From: an uncultured Prevotellaceae bacterium
GTDB lineage: Bacteria > Bacteroidota > Bacteroidia > Bacteroidales > Bacteroidaceae
Direction: 5' to 3'
NCBI GenBank assembly: GCA_946624335.1
Contig: CAMOSA010000101.1
Location: 1 to 8,706 of the forward strand
Length of the DNA stretch: 8,706 nt
Part shown: in pieces, positions 1 through 7,364 of the stretch
Layout of the letters: every line of letters begins with the position of its first letter
Position numbering within the stretch: position 1 is the stretch's first letter
Made by a program: the position numbers and the translations under genes
Notes under the pieces: model-generated
Told to the model about the DNA's origin: nothing
Seen by the model: the letters and a program-made list of their open reading frames with translations, nothing else
Database searches by the model: none

Positions 1-1
1 A

Positions 2-1036
2 GCCGAAGAAGCCGAGAAAGAGCTCAACGCATTCACCTTCCACCTCGACTCCATATCGACCATTGGCAACGACATACAGCAGCAACAGCAGAAAGCCGCC
101 GACCTCACCGTCAGACTCAACGAAGTGAACACCGCGTGCCAAGTCATGGCCGGACACGTCGAGCGACTCAGCCAACGCCTCAAGACGACCACCGAGACCT
201 ACAGCCGACGCTACGAAGCCCTCGAGAAACTCATCACCATACCCGAATGGTTCAAGACTTGGCGCAACGCGCACGAAAGCCTGAAACAAAACATTCAGCT
301 GATGATGGACCAATGGCAGCAGATCAACGACGACATAGCACAGCGCGAGCAACTCGCGGCAGTCGCCACAAGTCAGCGCGAACAACTCGACCGGGCCATA
401 GCCCAGAACAACGCCGACATTGCCCTGTGCGAAACCATAGCCACGAAGACCAAGGAGCGCAACGAGAAAGCACTCAGCGCACTGGCCAAGCTGCAACCGG
501 ACCACGACGGCGTAGGACGATTCAGGACGAGTCTGGAGAAGCTCAACAGACAGCGCGAAGTCCTCGACAAAAGCCGCGAGAATTACCTCACCGACCTTAG
601 GGAGCAGCTGGCCATACAAGCGCAACGCGCCTATGCCGAAGAGGCCACACGACTTGTCGAACAAAACTACTCCGCAGAGCAAAGAGAGTTGGACCTGTGG
701 ATGCAACGCTACAACGCCAACAACCCTCCCGTACAAAAAGGAGAACTCGAACATCTGCTGGCCGACGGAAGAGACTGGAGCGAAATACGCCATAACGTCA
801 GAGCCGTCACAATGGAACAAACCATTACCCAGGCTCGCGTAGACAGGCTGCGTTCACAGATCATCTCGCTGCAAGCCGACGGCCTCAGACCCATTGCCGA
901 TAATGGCGATGCGGAAGAGGAAATGCTGCAAGGACAGCTCGACGATCTCGAACAACAGCGGAGGAAAATATTGCAACAAATCGCTCATCTCGACGAGCAA
1001 CTGAAGATGCATCAGCAGACAGAAAAGCCAATTTAA
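2..1036 (+). CDS. C-terminal part of a large coiled-coil protein, possibly SMC/SbcC-like (5' end outside window)
   Basis: The frame is open from base 2 and gives about 344 residues before the TAA at 1034-1036. A GTG at 125 is an internal codon, not a credible start, because the same coiled-coil style runs through it from upstream. The sequence is almost entirely charged heptad-like helix rich in E, Q, R, K, L and A, interrupted near residues 240-260 by an NNPPV loop followed by a short LADGRDW segment. This composition and layout are typical of the coiled-coil arms of SMC/Rad50/SbcC-type ATPases, which act in DNA repair and chromosome maintenance. No Walker motif, ABC signature or CxxC zinc hook is visible, so the assignment rests on style alone. 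In SbcC a second ATPase lobe should follow the coil, but here the protein ends inside helix, so it may be a different coiled-coil protein or a truncated one. The next gene begins 164 nt downstream with its own promoter. Confidence 0.6.
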   Translation, partial: AEEAEKELNAFTFHLDSISTIGNDIQQQQQKAADLTVRLNEVNTACQVMAGHVERLSQRLKTTTETYSRRYEALEKLITIPEWFKTWRNAHESLKQNIQLMMDQWQQINDDIAQREQLAAVATSQREQLDRAIAQNNADIALCETIATKTKERNEKALSALAKLQPDHDGVGRFRTSLEKLNRQREVLDKSRENYLTDLREQLAIQAQRAYAEEATRLVEQNYSAEQRELDLWMQRYNANNPPVQKGELEHLLADGRDWSEIRHNVRAVTMEQTITQARVDRLRSQIISLQADGLRPIADNGDAEEEMLQGQLDDLEQQRRKILQQIAHLDEQLKMHQQTEKPI

Positions 1037-1130
1037 CAGAAAAAACTGACAAAAAGAGGAGGAAAAAGTGGACAAAAACACAACCATATAGTCCATATTT
1101 TACCTTTTCAGCTAAGAAAATGCGCCAACC

Positions 1131-1163
1131 TTTCGTATCTTTCAGAAATCTTTCATAATTTTG
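1131..1163 (+). promoter_or_regulatory. Bacteroidetes-type promoter for the AraC-peptidase cluster
   Basis: TAATTTTG at 1156-1163 matches the Bacteroidetes -7 consensus TAnnTTTG exactly. TTTC at 1131-1134, 21 nt upstream, is one base off the -33 TTTG element. Transcription would start near 1168-1172 and give a leader of about 30 nt before the ATG at 1201. The 1037-1200 gap is AT-rich and holds no gene and no GC-rich terminator hairpin, as expected for a promoter region. Confidence 0.6.
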
Positions 1164-1200
1164 CGCAGTCTTTGAACACATTATTAAACACATCACAACT

Positions 1201-1656
1201 ATGGCTAAGTACAACATTAGAGAGAAGAAAGTAAAGCCAGCGACCTATCGCACGGCCATTAAGCCCGAAATCATCGACAGCATCTACGAACAGATACTCC
1301 GCAAGATGATTGTCGAAAAGAAATATAAGGACCCGACCTACACAGCCAAGAAACTGGCTGAAGAGATCCAGACCAACACTCGCTACATCAGCGCAGCGGT
1401 CAGTCTGCGTTTTCAGCAGAACTACGCCGAGCTGGTCAGCGGCTACCGCATTCGCGAAGCCATCAGTATGCTCACGGATAAGCGGAATCGCGATATGACG
1501 ATGGGCGACATCGCTACGGCATGCGGTTTTGCCAACCGGCAGTCTTTCTACTCCGCCTTCTACCGCTTGCAGGGGAAGACACCTAAGCAGTATCAGGATG
1601 AGTTCTTCGCCAGAGTCAACCAGCCCAAGCGGAAAGCTCACAAAAATGAAGTTTAA
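1201..1656 (+). CDS. Short AraC-family transcriptional regulator (DNA-binding domain only)
   Basis: This 151-residue protein is essentially one AraC-type DNA-binding domain. The first helix-turn-helix lies near residues 48-70 (TAKKLAEEI, RYISAAVSL). The second lies near residues 100-121 (MGDIATACGF, RQSFYSAFYR), followed by the family-typical GKTPKQYQDEF ending. There is no N-terminal sugar-binding sensor, receiver domain or membrane segment; the first 45 residues are basic and helical and the last 15 are basic. Such stand-alone domains resemble the output end of Bacteroidetes hybrid two-component regulators. The ATG at 1201 is the first in frame and sits about 30 nt after the predicted transcription start. 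The peptidase gene starts 9 nt after the stop, so the two are probably co-transcribed and the regulator may control its own cluster. The signal it senses cannot be told from sequence. Confidence 0.88.
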   Translation: MAKYNIREKKVKPATYRTAIKPEIIDSIYEQILRKMIVEKKYKDPTYTAKKLAEEIQTNTRYISAAVSLRFQQNYAELVSGYRIREAISMLTDKRNRDMTMGDIATACGFANRQSFYSAFYRLQGKTPKQYQDEFFARVNQPKRKAHKNEV

Positions 1657-1665
1657 CACACTACA

Positions 1666-3810
1666 ATGAACATAAAAACCTTCTCTCTCATGATGATGAT
1701 GGCATCATCCACTGCCACCGCCAACGCACAGACAGACCATTTCAACTACAACGACGAGCGCTTTGCCGACCTGCAAATGCTGCGCTACCGCGTCGAAGGC
1801 TTTGACGAGCTGACGCTGCGGCAGAAGACTCTCGTCTACTATCTCTCAGAAGCCGCACTATGTGGCCGTGACATACTCTGGGATCAGAACGGACGTTACA
1901 ACCTACGCATACGACGGATGCTCGAGGCCGTCTACACCGACTATCGTGGCAACCGCAACAGCGATGACTTCAAGGCTTTTACCACATATCTCAAACGCGT
2001 CTGGTTCTCCAACGGCATCCATCACCACTACGGCAGTGAGAAATTCCAGCCCGGATTCTCACAGGAGTTCCTGCGAACGGCTCTCCATAGCATCGACCCG
2101 ACCCTATTGCCCTTGAATAACACGACTGACGCGAAAGCTGCCGTCGATGCCCTCTGCGACGAACTGTTCCCGGTCATCTTTGATCCTGAGGTGATGCCCA
2201 AGCGCACCAACCAGGCCGACGGAGAAGACCTCGTAAAGACATCCGCCGCTAACTACTACGGGCCCGACGTGACGCAGGCCGAAGCCGAAAGCTTCTATCT
2301 GCAAATGAAAGAAGCCGACAAAGACCCCGCTCACCCCATCATGTTCGGCATGAACAGCCGGCTCGTCAAACAGGACGGCAAGCTGATGGAAAAAGTGTGG
2401 CGCAGCGGAGGACTATACGGCAGCGCCATCGACCGTATCATCTACTGGCTTGAAAAAGCAAAGACTGTAGCCGAGAACGACCGCCAGGCGGCCGTCATCG
2501 ACAAGCTCATCGAGTTCTACCGCACGGGCGACCTGCACACCTTCGACGATTATACCATACTATGGGTCAACGACACGGAGGGCGACGTCGACTTCACCAA
2601 CGGATTCACAGAGAGCTACGGAGACCCCCTCGGCATGAAAGCCAGCTGGGAAGGATTGGCCAACTTCAAGGACAGAGCAGCAACAGAACGCACCGAGAAG
2701 CTCTCAGCCAACGCCCAGTGGTTCGAAGACAACTCCCCCGTCGACAAGCGATTCAAGAAGGAGAACTGCAAAGGCATCACCGCCAAGGTAATCGTAGCGG
2801 CCATGCTCGGCGGAGACCTCTACCCCTCGACGGCTATCGGCATCAACCTGCCCAACAGCAACTGGGTGCGTGCCGAACATGGCTCAAAGAGCGTCACCAT
2901 CGGCAACCTCACCGACGCATACAACAAAGCCGCCCACGGCAGCGGGTTCCAGGAGGAATTCGTCATCGACGACGCCACACGAGAGCTCATCAACAAGTAC
3001 GGTGATGCCTGTGACGACCTGCACACAGACCTCCACGAATGTCTCGGGCACGGCTCAGGCAAGCTACTGCCAGGCGTTGATGCCGACTCGCTGAAAGCCT
3101 ACGGCAGTGCCATCGAGGAGGCACGTGCCGACCTCTTCGGTCTGTACTACGTGGCCGACCCCAAGCTCACCGAACTCGGACTGACACCGAACGCCGAGGC
3201 CTACAAGTCGCAGTACTACACCTACATGATGAACGGACTGATGACACAGCTCGTTCGCATCGAACCCGGCAACAATATCGAGGAAGCACACATGCGCAAC
3301 CGCGCCATGATAGCCCATTGGGTGCTCGAGCAGGCTCAGCAGATCGCCCGTCGCAAGGCACAGAGCCAGTACCGAGGACACACCGACGCCGAGCATCCAC
3401 AAGCCGTATTCCCATTGCCGGCAGAAGAGCTCAAGCCCGCTGTCGAACTGGTGAAACGCGACGGCAAGACCTACGTGCAAATCAACAATTATGAAGCCCT
3501 GCGAGCACTCTTCGGTCAATTGCTGGCCGAGGTACAGCGCGTAAAAAGCACAGGAGACTTCGAAGGCGCACGGCAGCTCATCGAGCGCTATGGCGTCAAA
3601 GTCGACAACGAGCTGCATCAGGAAGTGCTCGCACGGTATCGTGCACTCAACCTCGCGCCATACAAGGGTTTCATCAATCCAGTATATGTCGTCACACGCG
3701 ACGAACGCGGAGAGATCACCAACATCACGCTGCGCTACGACGAACCATACGACCAACAGATGCTACGCTACTCACGCGATTATCACACACTGCCCTATGT
3801 CAACGAGTGA
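1666..3810 (+). CDS. Exported dipeptidyl peptidase III-like zinc metallopeptidase (family M49)
   Basis: The product is a 714-residue zinc exopeptidase of family M49, which removes dipeptides from the N-terminus of short peptides. The zinc motif HECLGH is at residues 457-462: H457 and H462 are predicted zinc ligands and E458 the catalytic base. EEARAD at 484-489 supplies the third ligand, E485. The 28-residue spacing from first His to that Glu fits the Bacteroidetes branch of the family. The Cys inside the zinc motif is also a Bacteroidetes trait; the Bacteroides thetaiotaomicron enzyme is recalled as having the same HECLGH. Residues 1-21 form a signal peptide (Lys at position 4, a Met-rich hydrophobic core, then TANA before Q22) with a signal peptidase I-type site. 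There is no lipobox Cys, so a soluble periplasmic enzyme is inferred. A job in peptide utilisation is likely. The gene follows the AraC gene by 9 nt, and its last 14 nt overlap the next gene. Confidence 0.94.
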   Translation: MNIKTFSLMMMMASSTATANAQTDHFNYNDERFADLQMLRYRVEGFDELTLRQKTLVYYLSEAALCGRDILWDQNGRYNLRIRRMLEAVYTDYRGNRNSDDFKAFTTYLKRVWFSNGIHHHYGSEKFQPGFSQEFLRTALHSIDPTLLPLNNTTDAKAAVDALCDELFPVIFDPEVMPKRTNQADGEDLVKTSAANYYGPDVTQAEAESFYLQMKEADKDPAHPIMFGMNSRLVKQDGKLMEKVWRSGGLYGSAIDRIIYWLEKAKTVAENDRQAAVIDKLIEFYRTGDLHTFDDYTILWVNDTEGDVDFTNGFTESYGDPLGMKASWEGLANFKDRAATERTEKLSANAQWFEDNSPVDKRFKKENCKGITAKVIVAAMLGGDLYPSTAIGINLPNSNWVRAEHGSKSVTIGNLTDAYNKAAHGSGFQEEFVIDDATRELINKYGDACDDLHTDLHECLGHGSGKLLPGVDADSLKAYGSAIEEARADLFGLYYVADPKLTELGLTPNAEAYKSQYYTYMMNGLMTQLVRIEPGNNIEEAHMRNRAMIAHWVLEQAQQIARRKAQSQYRGHTDAEHPQAVFPLPAEELKPAVELVKRDGKTYVQINNYEALRALFGQLLAEVQRVKSTGDFEGARQLIERYGVKVDNELHQEVLARYRALNLAPYKGFINPVYVVTRDERGEITNITLRYDEPYDQQMLRYSRDYHTLPYVNE

Positions 3811-4423
3811 CGCTATCCTGTCCCTGAAGGCTGAACTGAGGGCGGCGATGAACGGCATCGCGTCTAAGACCATCCGCGAAAGCGGCATGGGCTATCGTCT
3901 CGTCTTTGGTGTCGAGCTGCCACGGCTCAGACAGATTGCCCACGACTTCATCGTCGAATCCGAGCCGACTCACGCTGAGCGGCGCCATCTGGCCATCGCC
4001 CTCTGGCAAGAGGACATACGCGAATGCAGGATGCTCGCCATCATGCTCTACCCCATCGAAGACTTCGACCGCGAGATGGCCGCACTATGGGTCGAAAGGA
4101 TAACACCCGAGCAAGCCGAACTGGCTCAGCTCATGGCCATGGACCTCCTCTGCCACGAGCCCTACGCACCCGACCTCGCCTTCTGCTGGATAGCCGATGA
4201 ACGCGAGATGTTCCAGCTATGCGGCTTCCTCACGCTGACACGCCTCCTGATGAACGGCGCGGAACTCTCGCCGCAAGCCGAGGCTGAGTTTCTGGACCAA
4301 GCCGCAGCAGCACTGAAAGCACCCTATCAGCACTTGCGAAAGGCGGTCCAGAATGCACTGCTGCGCTTCGGCGAGCAATCGGACAAGGCGGCTCAGATAA
4401 TTCATCACATCCTATGCACATAA
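3797..4423 (+). CDS. AlkD-like DNA alkylation repair family protein (HEAT-repeat fold)
   Basis: The product has 208 residues and starts at the ATG at 3797, inside the last codons of the peptidase gene. The frame is open further upstream, but there it reads low-complexity shadow of the peptidase gene. The protein is a run of paired helices (for example IRECRMLAIML near 74-84 and AQLMAMDLLCH near 110-120) characteristic of the AlkD/AlkC family of HEAT-like DNA glycosylases, which remove alkylated purines. The conserved helix pair around LAFCWIADEREMFQ (near 127-140) also fits. By eye, D116 is the best match for the catalytic Asp, but the Trp before it and the Arg of the next helix appear replaced by aliphatic residues. 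DNA binding or repair is therefore a family-level inference and glycosylase activity is doubtful. The start overlap suggests translational coupling to the peptidase, and the last 10 nt overlap the hydrolase gene that follows. Confidence 0.78.
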   Translation: MSTSDAILSLKAELRAAMNGIASKTIRESGMGYRLVFGVELPRLRQIAHDFIVESEPTHAERRHLAIALWQEDIRECRMLAIMLYPIEDFDREMAALWVERITPEQAELAQLMAMDLLCHEPYAPDLAFCWIADEREMFQLCGFLTLTRLLMNGAELSPQAEAEFLDQAAAALKAPYQHLRKAVQNALLRFGEQSDKAAQIIHHILCT

Positions 4424-5175
4424 CAATTCTTCAACACGACATTGAATGGTGTCGGCCCAACGCCAACCTGACCCATCTCGATCACCTCACCACCACCCTC
4501 CCACGGACCGATCTTCTCCTCTTGCCAGAAGTGTTTGCCACGGGATTGAACAACAACCCGCTGGAGATCGTCGATGCACAACCCGACATCCTCGGTTGGA
4601 TGCACGACAAAGCCCGAACGCTCGACGCAGCCATCGTGGGGAGCATAGCCACCGAGGAGAACGGCCGCTTCTTCAACCGCATGCACTTCGTACGCCCCGA
4701 CGGCGAGGTAACGATCTACGACAAGCGACACCTCTTCGCCTATGGCGGAGAGGCTGACCAATATACCCGAGGCAACAAACGCGTCATCACGACCTTCCGC
4801 GGCGTACGTTTCCTGCTGCAGGTGTGCTATGACCTGCGCTATCCCATCTGGGCACGAAGCCGCAACGACTACGACTGCATACTCTACAGCTGCAACTGGC
4901 CTATCACACGCGACACCGCCTGGCAGACACTCACGAAAGCACGAGCCATAGAGAACCAAAGCTACGTCGTAGCGGCCAACCGCATCGGCATAGACCAACA
5001 ATGTGAATACTACGGACGCTCCGCCATCATCAACCCCTACGGCGAAGTGATGGCCTCATGCCCTGACAAGACAGAATGGGCGGCATCAGCCATCATCGAC
5101 CTCGATTTCCTCAACCACTACAACAGCAAGTTCCCCATCCTCGACGACGCCGACGACTTTACCATCAATTTTTAG
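4414..5175 (+). CDS. Nitrilase-superfamily (C-N) hydrolase, omega-amidase/YafV-like
   Basis: This 253-residue protein carries the nitrilase-superfamily catalytic triad: E39 in LLLLPEVF, K104 in IYDKRHLF and C138 in LLQVCYDLRYP. A second conserved Glu, E113, lies in the GGEAD segment after the lysine. Enzymes of this family hydrolyse carbon-nitrogen bonds. The FATGL segment after E39, the length and the KRHLF context place it nearest the omega-amidases (YafV/Nit2-type), which deaminate alpha-keto acid amides such as 2-oxoglutaramate in metabolite repair. The exact substrate is inferred. There is no signal peptide, so it should be cytoplasmic. The start ATG at 4414 overlaps the AlkD-like gene by 10 nt, and the TAG stop at 5173 ends the cluster, just before a weak AT-rich inverted repeat and the next promoter. 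Confidence 0.9.
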   Translation: MHITILQHDIEWCRPNANLTHLDHLTTTLPRTDLLLLPEVFATGLNNNPLEIVDAQPDILGWMHDKARTLDAAIVGSIATEENGRFFNRMHFVRPDGEVTIYDKRHLFAYGGEADQYTRGNKRVITTFRGVRFLLQVCYDLRYPIWARSRNDYDCILYSCNWPITRDTAWQTLTKARAIENQSYVVAANRIGIDQQCEYYGRSAIINPYGEVMASCPDKTEWAASAIIDLDFLNHYNSKFPILDDADDFTINF

Positions 5176-5188
5176 CTATTTATAGCTA
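5173..5188 (+). terminator. Weak AT-rich hairpin at the end of the hydrolase gene
   Basis: Two copies of TAGCTA (5173-5178 and 5183-5188) flank the tetranucleotide TTTA. TAGCTA is its own reverse complement, so the 16 bases can fold into a six-pair hairpin, and the first copy contains the stop codon. The stem is AT-rich and no T-run follows, so it is at best a weak terminator. Confidence 0.2.
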
Positions 5189-5212
5189 CAACGCCAATTT
5201 ATCACCCACTTT

Positions 5213-5244
5213 TTTGGACATTCCAACGGAAAACACTAATTTTG
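5213..5244 (+). promoter_or_regulatory. Strong-consensus Bacteroidetes promoter upstream of the Fur-like gene
   Basis: TTTG at 5213-5216, a 20-nt spacer and TAATTTTG at 5237-5244 match the TTTG / TAnnTTTG consensus with no mismatch. Only 7 nt separate the -7 element from the ATG at 5252, so transcription should begin at or within about 3 nt of the start codon. It probably drives both the Fur-like gene and purA, which follow closely. Confidence 0.7.
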
Positions 5245-5251
5245 TCGCCGT

Positions 5252-5737
5252 ATGGGCGAGAAAAGCACGATACACGAGGCTGTTGAAGAGCAATTCAGGT
5301 GCTATATGATAGCCAACGGGATGAGGCAGACCAAGGAACGGTATGCCATCCTTCACGCTATCTATGACATCGAAGGAACGTTCACGATCGAGGACCTTCA
5401 GCAGACGATGCAAGACCGCCGCTTCCATGTCAGCACAGGCACACTCTACCTGACGACCCAGCTGCTGGTACAGGCCAACCTGCTCATCCGTCATCCCTTC
5501 TCGTCCTCTGCCGCCATCTTCGAACGCATCGTCGACGACCGGCCACGCAGCTACCAGATATGCAGCCATTGCCACCGCATCACACGCATCAAGAGCAAGG
5601 AGCTCGCCGTCAGCCTCGAGAACTACCATCCCCGAAGCTTCAGCATCAGCCACCGCATCGTCTACGTCTACGGCACCTGCACCAGCTGCAACCGCGCGCT
5701 GCACAAGCGCCTACGCCTCGCACTCAAACAACAATGA
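5252..5737 (+). CDS. Divergent Fur-superfamily transcriptional regulator
   Basis: The product has 161 residues with the Fur layout. The N-terminal winged helix contains MRQTKERYAIL (residues 24-34) and the recognition region VSTGTLYLTTQLL (60-72). A dimerisation domain follows, with two CxxC pairs, C104/C107 and C143/C146, that would bind structural zinc. The end of the dimerisation domain (FSISHRIVYVYGTCTSC) fits the family well. The His-rich segment normally found just before the first CxxC, part of the regulatory metal site, is absent; DDRPRSYQIC stands there instead. The usual Arg after the recognition-helix Tyr (TVYR in Fur) is Leu here (TLYL). It is therefore probably not a classical ferric-uptake or peroxide sensor, and its ligand is unknown. 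The start at 5252 puts the expected number of residues before the winged helix. purA begins 22 nt downstream, so the two are probably co-transcribed. Confidence 0.85.
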   Translation: MGEKSTIHEAVEEQFRCYMIANGMRQTKERYAILHAIYDIEGTFTIEDLQQTMQDRRFHVSTGTLYLTTQLLVQANLLIRHPFSSSAAIFERIVDDRPRSYQICSHCHRITRIKSKELAVSLENYHPRSFSISHRIVYVYGTCTSCNRALHKRLRLALKQQ

Positions 5738-5759
5738 CCATCATACAAAAGACAGCACT

Positions 5760-7031
5760 ATGAAACAAGGAAAAGTGGATGCCTTGCTTGGCATCGTCTT
5801 CGGCGACGAAGGTAAGGGAAAGGTCGTCGACGTCTTCACGCCCCGCTACGACGTCGTCGCACGTTTCGCCGGCGGCCCCAATGCCGGCCACACCATCATC
5901 TTCGAAGGCAAGAAATTCGTGCTCCGCTCCATACCCTCTGGCATCTTCGATGAAGGCAAGCTCAACATCATCGGCAACGGATGCGTCATAGCCCCCGACC
6001 TCTTCATGGCCGAGGCCAAGGAACTGGAAGCCGCCGGCTACGACCTGCGCAGCCGCCTCCACATCAGCACACGCGCTCACCTCATACTGCCCACGCACCG
6101 TGTCCTCGACCGCGCCTACGAAGCCGCCAAAGGCAAGAACAAGGTAGGCACCACCGGCAAAGGCATCGGCCCCACCTACAGCGAGAAGGCCAGCCGCACA
6201 GGACTGCGCGTAGGCGACATCCTCGACAACTTCGACGCCAAGTACGCCGCCCTCAAGGCACGCCACGAGCAGATTCTGCGCGACCTCAACTACACCGACT
6301 ACGACATCACCGACGAGGAACGCCTCTGGCTCGAAGGCGTAGAATACATGCGCCAGTTCACCCTCTCCGACACCGAGATCGAGATCAACCGCCTCCTCGA
6401 ACAAGGCAAGAACGTGCTCGCCGAGGGCGCACAAGGCACGATGCTCGACATCGACCACGGCACATACCCCTACGTCAGCTCATCCAGCACCACGACGGGC
6501 GGTGTCTGCACAGGCCTCGGCGTTGGCCCCAACCGCATCGGCGAGGTCTTTGGCATCTTCAAGGCATACAGCACACGCGTCGGCTCTGGCCCCTTCCCCG
6601 TCGAGCTCTTCGACGAGACAGGCGACCGCCTGCGCGAGATAGGCCATGAGTACGGCGCCGTCACCGGTCGCAACCGACGCTGCGGATGGGTAGACCTCGT
6701 TGCGCTGAAATACGCCATCATGATCAACGGCGTCACACAACTCATCATGATGAAGAGCGACGTCCTCGACGGCTTCGACACCATCCGCGCCTGCGTGGCC
6801 TACGAGAAAGACGGCGTGCAGACCACCGATATGCCCTTCGATACCGAAGGATGGACGGCCGTCTACCGCGACCTTCCCGGCTGGCAGGAGGACCTCTCCA
6901 CGATGACCGACGAGAGCCAGTTCCCACAAGCCTTCAAGGATTATATAGCCTTCCTCGAGCACGAACTCGCGACGCCCATCACCATCCTCTCCGTAGGGCC
7001 CGACCGCGCTCAGACCATCATCCGGGGATGA
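5760..7031 (+). CDS. purA: Adenylosuccinate synthetase
   Basis: This 423-residue enzyme catalyses the GTP-dependent joining of IMP and aspartate to form adenylosuccinate, the committed step from IMP to AMP in purine synthesis; it acts in the cytoplasm as a dimer. The phosphate loop GDEGKGK is at residues 15-21 with catalytic D16, and NAGHT with catalytic H44 is at 41-45. TTGKGIGPTY is at 131-140, EGAQGT with IDHGTYPYV lies in the centre, and TGRNRRCGWVD at 302-312 is the substrate-binding loop. K332-S-D334 is the guanine-recognition K-x-D element and the end has the family SVGPDR. Length and motif order match complete PurA proteins, so it should be functional. The start ATG at 5760 places the phosphate loop at the usual distance from the N-terminus. 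The Fur-like gene 22 nt upstream may share its transcript and regulate it. Codon use is strongly C-ending, typical of a resident, well-expressed gene. Confidence 0.98.
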   Translation: MKQGKVDALLGIVFGDEGKGKVVDVFTPRYDVVARFAGGPNAGHTIIFEGKKFVLRSIPSGIFDEGKLNIIGNGCVIAPDLFMAEAKELEAAGYDLRSRLHISTRAHLILPTHRVLDRAYEAAKGKNKVGTTGKGIGPTYSEKASRTGLRVGDILDNFDAKYAALKARHEQILRDLNYTDYDITDEERLWLEGVEYMRQFTLSDTEIEINRLLEQGKNVLAEGAQGTMLDIDHGTYPYVSSSSTTTGGVCTGLGVGPNRIGEVFGIFKAYSTRVGSGPFPVELFDETGDRLREIGHEYGAVTGRNRRCGWVDLVALKYAIMINGVTQLIMMKSDVLDGFDTIRACVAYEKDGVQTTDMPFDTEGWTAVYRDLPGWQEDLSTMTDESQFPQAFKDYIAFLEHELATPITILSVGPDRAQTIIRG

Positions 7032-7049
7032 AGTATCAACCTACAGACT

Positions 7050-7364
7050 ATGAGACGTCACTATATCACTGAATCTATTCAGACTGCACTGAAGTCAATA
7101 ACGTTGCCTGTGGAAGTGCGGCTTTTCGGAAGCGAAGCCAGAGGTGATGCACGTCCGGATTCCGACATAGACCTTTTGGTGCTTGTTGACAAGCCCTATG
7201 TAACGCCCGAAGAAGAAGATGCGATTTTTAGACCTCTCTATCAGGTTGAGCTACAGACGGGCGTTCCCGTGAACCCCATTATCATACCCAAAGACAGTTG
7301 GGGCAAAAGAGTTACGCCATTCTATATCAATGTAGAAAACGAAGGAATATGGCTAAACAACTGA
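7050..7364 (+). CDS. Minimal nucleotidyltransferase (MNT domain), likely antitoxin partner of a HEPN protein
   Basis: This 104-residue protein is a single small nucleotidyltransferase domain. The signature is LFGSEARGDARPDSDIDLLV: G27-S28 bind nucleotide and D39/D41 are the metal-binding acidic pair. The third acidic residue of the fold is not obvious; VNPIII (N75) stands where some relatives have Asp. The ending TPFYINVENEGIWL is typical of MNT proteins paired with HEPN genes. In characterised pairs such as MntA-HepT the MNT protein modifies the HEPN RNase with AMP and neutralises it. Here that role is inferred from the pairing. The gene starts 18 nt after purA with no evident promoter of its own, and its end overlaps the next gene by 16 nt. 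Its codon third positions are more mixed than the C-rich purA, which suggests acquisition from elsewhere. Confidence 0.86.
   Translation: MRRHYITESIQTALKSITLPVEVRLFGSEARGDARPDSDIDLLVLVDKPYVTPEEEDAIFRPLYQVELQTGVPVNPIIIPKDSWGKRVTPFYINVENEGIWLNN

Noticed and set aside
1037..1130. Terminator after the coiled-coil gene
   Set aside because: Only a weak ATAT-based pairing near 1087-1099 is seen; there is no GC-rich stem, so no terminator is called.
3064..3756. Open frame on the minus strand within the peptidase gene (230 codons)
   Set aside because: It lies opposite the conserved M49 zinc motif region and its translation is unstructured composition without recognisable domains.
3590..3796. Upstream extension of the AlkD-like gene to an ATG at 3590
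   Set aside because: The extra 69 residues are Ser/Thr/His-rich shadow of the peptidase gene in another frame; the family-like sequence begins after the ATG at 3797.
5724..6458. Long open frame on the minus strand across the start of purA (244 codons)
   Set aside because: It is the antisense shadow of a C-ending-codon-rich gene; the product is low-complexity (V, A, E, D-rich) with no domain, while the + strand is unmistakably PurA.
5760..7031. Odd substitutions in PurA motifs (FGDEGKGK instead of WGDEGKGK, K-S-D instead of K-L-D)
   Set aside because: The catalytic and nucleotide-binding residues themselves are intact and such changes are ordinary variation within the family.
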